Assembly (NCBI GenBank): GCA_003486945.1 | Contig: DNFL01000236.1 | Location: forward strand, 1 to 5,313 | Source: Hyphomonas sp. | GTDB lineage: Bacteria > Pseudomonadota > Alphaproteobacteria > Caulobacterales > Hyphomonadaceae | DNA: 5,313 bases | Direction: 5' to 3' | Shown here: piece by piece, positions 1-5,313 of the stretch | Position numbering within the stretch: the first letter of the stretch is position 1 | Layout of the letters: each line of letters opens with the position of its first letter | The notes under the pieces: model-generated | Database searches by the model: none | Seen by the model: the letters and a program-made list of their open reading frames with translations, nothing else | What the model was told of the DNA's origin: nothing | Program-made: the position numbers and the translations under genes

Positions 1-24
1 CGCAGTGACAGAGGCAGCGCGCCT

Positions 25-62
25 GCGCCGGAGGCAAGTCCGGATCGGTCCTAGTCCGGCGC
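25..62. repeat. Inverted repeat spanning the MBL hydrolase stop codon, possible 3' hairpin
   Basis: GCGCCGGA (25-32) and TCCGGCGC (55-62) form a perfect 8-bp inverted repeat around a 22-base loop that contains the TAG stop codon of the hydrolase (51-53). No T-run follows on the minus strand, so it is not a standard intrinsic terminator. It could stabilise the 3' end or work with Rho, or it may simply reflect high GC. The remaining bases at the left edge (1-24) show no supportable gene. Confidence 0.3.
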
Positions 63-1340
63 CTTAGCCCGCGAGGCGTTGGCGGCTGACCCGAAAATGC
101 CTTTCGCCATCAGGGACGTCTCGCTGTCGCGCCGCTTCTGAAAGACATCAGCGCGGTAGGCGTGCACGGCCGCATTTTCCGGATCTGCCAGGGCGGCCAT
201 TTCTGCGAGATGACACGCCAGGCGAATATCCGTGTCGCATAGGTCTGAAGCGCGTTTGGCCAAAGCAACCGGGCCGCCGGCCATGCGGGCCACTTCCCGG
301 GCGAGATCCTGATCACGTGCAGGTTTAAGCTGCGCCGGGTTGCCGTCATACCAACCTCCATAGAGGCGCCAAATGTTGCGCACGATAAATTCCGGCTCGT
401 CATATGCCGGGCGCAGATAAGGCTTCTCGAGGAGCGCCGGATCAACTTTCACGGCGTGCACGATTTCGTTCAGGCGTGCGCCGCTGTTCATCATATCGAG
501 CGTGTCGTTTACGAGCTTGTCCAGAACGTCCGCGACTTCTGTCAGGACAGCGCGGATGCGTGCCTCGCCGTCGATCGGAAGCCCGTGCGCTGGCAGGAAC
601 AGTTCAGCGCCTTTCTTGGCCATATCGCGCAAAGCCGCTGCCCATTCGCGCGGATAGCGCTGTGCTTTCTGAGGATTGCCGGCGTTCGGGAAGTTCCAGA
701 TGAAGAAGTCACCGGCGCAGATTGCCTTGTGCTTCGGTATCCAGGCCCAGGTGTGATCGTCGGTCTCGCCTCTGGCATGGTGCAGGTCAATGTCGAGACC
801 GCCGACATTGAGTGCGAGCGCGTCACTATAGACCGTGTCCGGAGCGGGCGTCGTTGCCGGCAGGAAACGGGCGTCTCCCGCAAGGTCGTAGCCACGTTTC
901 TTGAACTGGCCGAACTGGCGCTCGTTTATGACCTTGTTATAGCCATTGGTGAGGTTGTAGCGCTCGAACCGTTTCTGAACATTCTCATGCCCGACAATGC
1001 GGGGCGCCGGCGTACGGCAGGCCGCACAGTCGTGCACAAAGGCGCCGCATCCGCCGACATGGTCGATATGTCCGTGAGTGTAGACGATCGTGTGAAAAGG
1101 ATCAGTGGCCCAACCCCGGATCGCCTTGACGGCTTTCTCCCCGCCATTCTCGTTCGAGGTATCGAAGGCAACGAGGCCCTCATCTGTTCGGAACACGACC
1201 GAGTGAGAGAAAGCTTCGACCATAGCGACACCGTCTGCAATCTCAGACAGTTCATGGGTGATCCGGTTCAGCGGCCCGGTTTCAGCAACGCCCTTTCCCT
1301 CATCAATCACACTGCGCGACAGCGCCAGCAGGTCAGCCAT
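51..1340 (-). CDS. MBL-fold hydrolase with alkylsulfatase-type dimerisation domain (short form)
   Basis: Predicted cytoplasmic metal-dependent hydrolase of 429 residues; no signal peptide is visible. The N-terminal half is a metallo-beta-lactamase fold with the metal motif THGHIDH (H89, H91, D93, H94), then HARGETDD (E192), CAGD (D211) and PAHG (H252). From about residue 265 onward it matches the alkylsulfatase dimerisation region: the GGWYDGNP motif at 328-335, a following MAGG, and a helical tail containing ADPEN. Known SdsA1-type alkylsulfatases are around 650 residues and end in an SCP2-like domain; that domain is absent here, so alkyl sulfate as the substrate is only a possibility. I chose the ATG at 1340 because GGGAGG lies 5 bases upstream; an in-frame ATG at 1412 would add 24 basic residues with no family resemblance. 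It lies 175 bp after the secretion genes and is probably transcribed separately. Family assignment is strong; the reaction is unknown. Confidence 0.9.
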   Translation of the reverse strand: MADLLALSRSVIDEGKGVAETGPLNRITHELSEIADGVAMVEAFSHSVVFRTDEGLVAFDTSNENGGEKAVKAIRGWATDPFHTIVYTHGHIDHVGGCGAFVHDCAACRTPAPRIVGHENVQKRFERYNLTNGYNKVINERQFGQFKKRGYDLAGDARFLPATTPAPDTVYSDALALNVGGLDIDLHHARGETDDHTWAWIPKHKAICAGDFFIWNFPNAGNPQKAQRYPREWAAALRDMAKKGAELFLPAHGLPIDGEARIRAVLTEVADVLDKLVNDTLDMMNSGARLNEIVHAVKVDPALLEKPYLRPAYDEPEFIVRNIWRLYGGWYDGNPAQLKPARDQDLAREVARMAGGPVALAKRASDLCDTDIRLACHLAEMAALADPENAAVHAYRADVFQKRRDSETSLMAKGIFGSAANASRAKAPD

Positions 1341-1345
1341 GAATT

Positions 1346-1351
1346 CCTCCC
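1346..1351 (-). promoter_or_regulatory. Ribosome binding site of the MBL hydrolase
   Basis: On the minus strand this reads GGGAGG, followed by five bases and the ATG at 1340. It is a near-perfect Shine-Dalgarno sequence and decides the start in favour of the 429-residue form over the longer open frame that begins at 1412. Confidence 0.8.
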
Positions 1352-1371
1352 GTCTTGCATTGTTTTGCCTG

Positions 1372-1400
1372 ACTATGCGCGCCCGTTTCGGGGGACGCAA
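1372..1400 (-). promoter_or_regulatory. Possible sigma-70-type promoter for the MBL hydrolase
   Basis: On the minus strand, TTGCGT (1395-1400) and CATAGT (1372-1377) are separated by exactly 17 bases. They match the -35 and -10 consensus at 3 and 4 of 6 positions. Transcription would begin near 1365 and give a leader of about 25 bases that includes the ribosome binding site. The spacing and location in the 175-bp intergenic gap are right, but the match is weak and could be chance. Confidence 0.3.
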
Positions 1401-1472
1401 CAAAACCGGCAAACTGCTACCGGAATTGTGCCGCCAGTCCTGACCATAGCTGCAACGGCGCGCATATAGCTT

Positions 1473-1499
1473 GTCCTCGCCGCTCTGCGCCCCGAGGAC
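1473..1499. terminator. Intergenic hairpin after the secretion operon, possible terminator
   Basis: A perfect 7-bp inverted repeat, GTCCTCG (1473-1479) and CGAGGAC (1493-1499), encloses a 13-base loop. It begins 17 bases after the stop codon of the HlyD-family gene, where a terminator would be expected. The T-run (TTTTT, 1502-1506) lies on the plus-strand side, so it would act as a classical intrinsic terminator only for plus-strand transcription. For the minus-strand operon the stem is followed by AAGCTATA with no U-tract. It may be an incomplete terminator, an RNA-stabilising 3' hairpin, or chance. Confidence 0.4.
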
Positions 1500-1515
1500 G
1501 TATTTTTGAGCAGAC

Positions 1516-2832
1516 CTATTCCCTGAACGTCCTCGACAGAGAATCCGACAGGGGTTTCACCAGATAGCTGAGGACGCTGCGGCTTTCTGTGGTGAGGCTG
1601 GCTTCGACGGGCATACCCGGAAGAAGGGTGAAGCGGGACGAAGCGAGCGCCGCGTCGGGGATTTCGATCTGCGCTTCGTAGAAGGTTGCGCCAGAGGCTT
1701 CGTCAGCGAAGGCGTCGGCGGAGACCTTGATGACGGTGCCTTCGAATGTCGGCGTGGTGTCCTGATTGAAGGCGCTGAAGCGCAGGACGGCGCGTTGGCC
1801 GATGCTGATCTCGTCGATATCGGCGGGACTGATCCGTACACGGGCAATCAGGCGGTCGTTCTCCGGAACGATGTACATGATCGGCTCGGAGGCTCGAATG
1901 ACGCCGCCAACGGTGTGGGCTCGGATACCGAGGACCCGGCCGGATCGCGGAGCAAGGATGTCAAGACGGCCAGAACGGTCGAGCAGACCGGTGCGCTGTT
2001 CGGTCAGCTCGCCGATGTCTGTCTGCACGTCGCGCAGCTCGGTGAGGATTGTCTCGCGGTTGCCCTGATCGAGGCGGGCGATCTCGCTGCGCGCCTCGCC
2101 GATCTGGACGCGCGTTGCGGCAATGCTGGAGGTGAGGGCATCTTTTTCGCCCTGCAGGCGGGCGCGGTCGCGTTTCAGGGCGAGGACGCGGGTGACGACA
2201 GCCTGGCCCCGCTCCATCAGGGTTTCAAACCGGCCGATTTCGTCATCGACGAGAGCAATCTGATCGTCCTTGGCGGTGATCTCGTTTTGCATGCCGGCAA
2301 TGCGTGTGTTCAGCTGGTCGATCCGTTGACGCAGGATTGTGGCCTGGGTGCCAAGATTGGCGCTGCGGGCTTTCAGCAAGGTCTCCTGTGCGGCGAGAGC
2401 GGCCTGCATGTCAGGGCGAGCAGCAAATTCTTCGAAGCCGGGGCGCAGGATGAGCTGGTCGGTGCCGTCGCGCTCGGCAATCAGGCGGGCTTCGTTGCCG
2501 AGCAGACCGTAGAGACGTGCTTCGAGGGAGAGGAGGGAGGCGTCCGTTGAGGCGGCGTCCAGAGACAGGAGCTTCTGGCCTTCAGTGACAGCGTCGGCTT
2601 CGCGCACGTAGATCTCTCGGACGATACCGCCTTCAAGGTGTTGAACGGCCTGCTGGTTGGACTCAACCGAGATCTGGCCGGAGGTTAGAACGGCGCCCTC
2701 GAACGGCGCGTATACGGACCAGGCAATGAGGCCCCCGAAGACGAGAGCAACGATGCCCCAGCCGGCGAAGACATACTGACGGAGCAGTCCTCCGCGGACG
2801 GATGAATGGGGATGGAGCGCGAGATCAGCCAT
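1516..2832 (-). CDS. HlyD-family type I secretion membrane fusion (periplasmic adaptor) protein
   Basis: Periplasmic adaptor of 438 residues that would link the inner-membrane ABC exporter to an outer-membrane TolC-like channel. Domains in order: a short cytoplasmic tail (1-19), a single membrane anchor (about 20-41), a first lipoyl half-motif (about 46-92, containing QHLEGGIVREIYV, characteristic of the PrtE/HlyD type), a long alpha-helical coiled-coil hairpin rich in Q, E, R and L (about 95-285), the second lipoyl half (about 288-320, LDILAPRSGRVLGI), a beta-barrel region (about 322-412, with LLPGMPVEASL), and a C-terminal tail with YLVKPLSDSLSRTFRE, the usual end of this family. Length fits the family. 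The ATG overlaps the last 8 bp of the ABC gene, and GGGAGA sits 8 bases upstream, which suggests translational coupling and balanced synthesis of the two partners. The cargo cannot be read from this protein. Confidence 0.95.
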   Translation of the reverse strand: MADLALHPHSSVRGGLLRQYVFAGWGIVALVFGGLIAWSVYAPFEGAVLTSGQISVESNQQAVQHLEGGIVREIYVREADAVTEGQKLLSLDAASTDASLLSLEARLYGLLGNEARLIAERDGTDQLILRPGFEEFAARPDMQAALAAQETLLKARSANLGTQATILRQRIDQLNTRIAGMQNEITAKDDQIALVDDEIGRFETLMERGQAVVTRVLALKRDRARLQGEKDALTSSIAATRVQIGEARSEIARLDQGNRETILTELRDVQTDIGELTEQRTGLLDRSGRLDILAPRSGRVLGIRAHTVGGVIRASEPIMYIVPENDRLIARVRISPADIDEISIGQRAVLRFSAFNQDTTPTFEGTVIKVSADAFADEASGATFYEAQIEIPDAALASSRFTLLPGMPVEASLTTESRSVLSYLVKPLSDSLSRTFRE

Positions 2833-4561
2833 TGCTGCTGTCTCCCGGCCGGATATGGCGTACGACGCTGGCCTGCCTTGGCATCACTTTGGCGAGCACG
2901 TCCTCGGCGGGGCCGAATTCACGGATGCGGCCTTCGTCGATGACCATCAGCTTCGTGCAGTGAACGATGGCATTCGGGCGGTGTGCAATGATGATGACAG
3001 TAGCGCCGCGCGCCTTGGCGGCGGCGATAGCCGATTGCAGCGCCTGCTCGCCGGGTCCGTCGAGATTAGAGTTTGGCTCGTCAAGAATGATCAGGTTCGG
3101 GTTGCCGAAGAGGGCGCGGGCGAGTCCGATGCGCTGGCGCTGGCCGGCAGAGAGATAGGCGCCGCCGAGGCCGATCTCGGTGTCATAGCCTTTCGGCAGG
3201 CGCAGGATCATGTCGTGGCATCCTGCAGCCTGCGCCGCGGATATGATGGCCTCCGGAGATGCCTCGTCCTGGAAGCGGGCGATGTTGTCGCGCACGGTGC
3301 CTGAGAGGAGATCTGCCTGCTGGGGCAGGTAGCCAATCTGGGGGCCAAGCGTGTCTGATGAAAGTTGCGAGATATCGGCGCTGTCTAGGCGGACATGGCC
3401 TGAAGCAACCGGCCACGCCCCGGTCAGAACGCGGGCGAGAGAGGACTTGCCTGCAGCAGACGGGCCGAGAATGCCGAGGACCTCGCCAGGGGCGAGCTCG
3501 AAGGTCAGTCCGCGCAGTACCGGTTCGCCGCCGGGCGGGCCTGCATAGATGTTCTCGGCGCTGACGGCGCCGCGGATGGGTGGCAACGGCATTGCGCTGG
3601 CAGGTGCCGGGATTTTCGTCAGCACGGCTTTGAACGAAGCCCAATTGTCGCGGGCCGAGGCGATAGCGCGCCACTGGCCGACGATCTGTTCGAGCGGAGC
3701 GATGGCGCGGCCCATCAGGATGGACGCCGCAATCATCGCGCCGGGCGAAGCTTCGCCCTTGATCGCGAGCCAGGCGCCGAGACCGAGGATGGCCGATTGC
3801 AGGAACAGGCGGAAGGCTTTCGTAACGGAGGAGTAGCCCGACAGGATGCGCCCCGAGCGGGCGAAAGTACTATCGCCGGAATCGAAGGCGGCCTGCCAGC
3901 GCCGACGGATGGCGGCGCCCATGCCAAGGGCTTTGAGAACTTCGGCGTTGCGCGTCATTTCTGCAGAACGCAGTGCGCTGAGGCGCTCGAATTCCTCGCT
4001 CTCGCGGGTGAGGCGGGCGGAGCTGCGCTCATTGAGCAGGGCCAGGACAACAAGAACGACCGCGCCGAATACCGCCCACCAGCCGAACAGCGGATGGAGC
4101 ATGAACAGGACGAGCAGGAAGAGCGGGCTGAACGGAGCGTCAAAGAGGGCGCCGAGGACAGGACTGCCGATGAAACGCCGCAGCGCGCGCAAGTCGCGCA
4201 GGGGCCGGTCGGTCGCCTTGCCGGGGTCTGCGAGGCTGAGCGCCATCGAGGCGGTTGCAGCGCGCTCGCCGAGGTCGCCTTCAAAGCGCGAGGCGATGAC
4301 ACTGAACAATCCGGCGCGAGCCCATTCAAGAACAGCAAGCGTGCCATAAAGGATGAGGACGAGCAGGGTCAGCGCAACGAGTGTGGGCACCGATTGCGAT
4401 GAGAGGACACGGTCATAGACCTGCAACATGTAAAGCGGGCCGGTCAACATCAGGAGGCTGACGAACAGGCTGAACCCACCGGCATGCAGGAAGACGCCGC
4501 GCGAGGCGCGCAGGGCAGTCTTCAGTTCCTCAGTCTGTTTCTGCGAGGAGGGCGTTTTCAT
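2825..4561 (-). CDS. Type I secretion system permease/ATPase (PrtD/RsaD-like ABC exporter)
   Basis: Inner-membrane ABC half-transporter of 578 residues, expected to act as a dimer and export an unfolded protein carrying a C-terminal secretion signal. The N-terminal part (about 25-295) is the membrane domain, with hydrophobic segments near 28-50, 58-80, 145-178 and 252-290 and the family motif GPLYMLQVYDRVL (41-53). There is no N-terminal C39 peptidase or peptidase-like domain, unlike bacteriocin exporters and HlyB. The ATPase domain (about 330-560) carries Walker A GPSAAGKSS (366-374, K372), the Q-loop LPQQ (412-415), signature LSAGQ (470-474), Walker B IILDEP (491-496, E495), D-loop SNLD and the switch histidine in IIAHRP (H527). 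All catalytic residues are intact. A stop codon sits three codons upstream of the ATG, so this start is nearly forced, yet no clear Shine-Dalgarno is seen. It lies 44 bp after the guanylyltransferase gene and overlaps the HlyD-family gene. Confidence 0.96.
   Translation of the reverse strand: MKTPSSQKQTEELKTALRASRGVFLHAGGFSLFVSLLMLTGPLYMLQVYDRVLSSQSVPTLVALTLLVLILYGTLAVLEWARAGLFSVIASRFEGDLGERAATASMALSLADPGKATDRPLRDLRALRRFIGSPVLGALFDAPFSPLFLLVLFMLHPLFGWWAVFGAVVLVVLALLNERSSARLTRESEEFERLSALRSAEMTRNAEVLKALGMGAAIRRRWQAAFDSGDSTFARSGRILSGYSSVTKAFRLFLQSAILGLGAWLAIKGEASPGAMIAASILMGRAIAPLEQIVGQWRAIASARDNWASFKAVLTKIPAPASAMPLPPIRGAVSAENIYAGPPGGEPVLRGLTFELAPGEVLGILGPSAAGKSSLARVLTGAWPVASGHVRLDSADISQLSSDTLGPQIGYLPQQADLLSGTVRDNIARFQDEASPEAIISAAQAAGCHDMILRLPKGYDTEIGLGGAYLSAGQRQRIGLARALFGNPNLIILDEPNSNLDGPGEQALQSAIAAAKARGATVIIIAHRPNAIVHCTKLMVIDEGRIREFGPAEDVLAKVMPRQASVVRHIRPGDSSNG
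2841..2846 (-). promoter_or_regulatory. Ribosome binding site of the HlyD-family gene, inside the ABC coding region
   Basis: The minus strand reads GGGAGA eight bases before the ATG at 2832. The site lies within the final codons of the ABC transporter gene, so ribosomes finishing that gene would be delivered directly to it. This supports the chosen start and coupled translation. Confidence 0.6.
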
Positions 4562-4605
4562 GAACCGAATCTAGCAGGTTTCTGGCAGTGTCGTGAGGTG
4601 CAAAC

Positions 4606-5313
4606 TCACAGGTAGTCTTTCTGACCGCTTTCCTTCAGAGCCTTCACCACGGCGCCGACATCCTGAGCGCGGTCCTTCCGCGTGATCAAAATGCGGTTAC
4701 CGTCAGCAACGACGATGAGGTCTTCGACGCCGACGAGGGCGACGAGTTGGCCTTCGCGGGCGTGGACGAGGCAGCCGGAAGTGTCGATTTCGATGGCGGC
4801 GGGGCAGTTGGGGCGGGAAGAGACATCGCCCACAGCGGTCCAGGTGCCGATGTCGTTCCAGGCGCAGTCGAGCGGAGCGAGAACAGCGGCGTGGGCGGTG
4901 TGTTCCATCACGGCATAGTCAACGGAGATCGACGGCGTCATCGCGAAGGCGGCGGGGTCGAGATAGATATTCGCGCCGTCGGTGCGGGCGGCGGCTAGAG
5001 CGCGGGTGGCGCCGTCAAGCACACCGGGAGCAAAGTGGCCAAGCTCAGTGAGCATCGTCTCGGGGCGGAAGAGGAAGATGCCGGCGTTCCAGCTGTAGCG
5101 GCCACTGGCGAGGTATTCGGCGGCGGTGGCGGAGTCCGGCTTTTCCTTGAAGGCGGCGACGCGCTGCAGTTTGCCGGAGAGGCGTTCACCGGACTGAATG
5201 TAGCCGAAGCCGGTTTCGGGGCGGTCGGGCGCGATGCCGAACGTAGTGATGTAGCCTTCGGCGGCGGCGCTGGCGGCTTCGCGGACGGCGTCCGTGAAGG
5301 TTTCCGGCTGGCC
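4606..5313 (-). CDS. manC: Mannose-1-phosphate guanylyltransferase (GDP-mannose pyrophosphorylase), 5' partial
   Basis: Makes GDP-mannose and pyrophosphate from GTP and mannose-1-phosphate in the cytoplasm, feeding synthesis of mannose- or deoxysugar-containing surface glycans. The reading frame is open to the right edge, so 235 C-terminal residues are visible and roughly 120 N-terminal ones, including the GTP-binding glycine-rich loop, lie outside. Visible family motifs (fragment numbering): TFGIAPDRPETGFGYI (24-39), FKEKPD (55-60), YSWNAGIFLFR (73-83), SVDYAVME (130-137), WNDIGTW (152-158, usually WSDVGSW) and LIVVADGNRILI (199-210). It ends at KESGQKDYL, where bifunctional AlgA/XanB proteins would continue into a cupin-type mannose-6-phosphate isomerase. 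This is therefore the short, single-function form, and the isomerase must be encoded elsewhere. An ATG at 5055 is internal, not the start. Only 44 bp with no evident terminator separate it from the exporter gene, so co-transcription is plausible. Confidence 0.94.
   Translation of the reverse strand, partial: GQPETFTDAVREAASAAAEGYITTFGIAPDRPETGFGYIQSGERLSGKLQRVAAFKEKPDSATAAEYLASGRYSWNAGIFLFRPETMLTELGHFAPGVLDGATRALAAARTDGANIYLDPAAFAMTPSISVDYAVMEHTAHAAVLAPLDCAWNDIGTWTAVGDVSSRPNCPAAIEIDTSGCLVHAREGQLVALVGVEDLIVVADGNRILITRKDRAQDVGAVVKALKESGQKDYL

Larger units (their letters stand above)
1341..1515. other. Intergenic region between the secretion operon and the hydrolase
   Basis: A 175-bp gap, the longest non-coding stretch in the window. 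It holds the post-operon hairpin, a weak -35/-10 pair and a strong ribosome binding site, listed separately. ATGCGCGC (1375-1382) and GCGCGCAT (1458-1465) form a widely spaced 8-bp inverted repeat that could be chance in this GC-rich DNA. No small gene with a convincing start is seen on either strand. Confidence 0.6.

Noticed and set aside
1341..1412. In-frame upstream ATG that would extend the hydrolase by 24 residues
   Set aside because: The extension is basic and unlike the family, overlaps the candidate promoter, and the ATG at 1340 has an excellent Shine-Dalgarno at ideal spacing.
1388..1425. CCGG-flanked segment as an operator near the hydrolase promoter
   Set aside because: The CCGG ends are self-complementary by nature and the interior bases do not pair, so there is no real dyad to support a repressor site.
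456..1469. Long open frame (337 codons) on the plus strand
   Set aside because: It lies wholly antisense to the MBL hydrolase, resembles no family, and is explained by the high GC third positions of the real gene leaving the opposite strand free of stops.
1795..2550. 251-codon open frame on the plus strand
   Set aside because: Antisense to the coiled-coil region of the clearly recognised HlyD-family adaptor; composition looks like a shadow frame and no ribosome binding site was seen.
3797..4402. 201-codon open frame on the plus strand
   Set aside because: Antisense to the membrane domain of the ABC exporter; its charged, repetitive composition is the mirror of hydrophobic codons on the other strand.
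4562..4605. Promoter or terminator between guanylyltransferase and exporter genes
   Set aside because: TTGCAC occurs but no -10-like hexamer lies at suitable spacing, and no hairpin with a T-run is present; read-through from upstream is the simpler reading.
5053..5055. ATG that could be taken as the start of the guanylyltransferase
   Set aside because: The frame continues upstream to the window edge with strong family motifs (TFGIAPDRPETGFGYI, FKEKPD, NAGIF), so this is an internal methionine of a truncated gene.

Overview
The window is GC-rich and reads like chromosomal DNA of an alphaproteobacterium. GC-rich third codon positions, a PrtD/HlyD-type type I secretion pair and a short GDP-mannose pyrophosphorylase beside it would all suit the Caulobacterales/Hyphomonadaceae group. 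That placement is an inference from style and gene content, not a sequence match. All four genes lie on the minus strand, so transcription runs from right to left.

Layout in transcription order: (1) 5313-4606, the C-terminal two-thirds of a mannose-1-phosphate guanylyltransferase (ManC type, without the fused isomerase domain), whose start lies beyond the right edge. (2) After a 44-bp gap, 4561-2825, a complete type I secretion ABC permease/ATPase of the PrtD/RsaD kind. (3) Overlapping it by 8 bp, 2832-1516, the matching HlyD-family membrane fusion protein. (4) After a 175-bp intergenic stretch containing a hairpin, a possible promoter and a strong ribosome binding site, 1340-51, a short metallo-beta-lactamase-fold hydrolase with an alkylsulfatase-type dimerisation domain. 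The last 50 bp on the left hold no gene I can support, only half of a hairpin that spans the hydrolase stop codon.

Genes 2 and 3 supply the inner-membrane energiser and the periplasmic adaptor of a one-step exporter (cytoplasm to outside). The outer-membrane TolC-like channel and the exported substrate are not in the window. Gene 1 makes GDP-mannose, the precursor of mannose, fucose, rhamnose or perosamine units in surface polysaccharide. Its placement directly ahead of the exporter recalls loci where a secreted surface protein is anchored to, or made alongside, an O-antigen or capsule. Gene 4 appears to be a separate transcription unit with an unknown substrate.

I found no mobile element, CRISPR array, tRNA or rRNA. 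Nothing here demands a wholly new system. The points most worth a second look are the exporter/GDP-mannose neighbourhood with its missing substrate, and the mixed metal site of the hydrolase.
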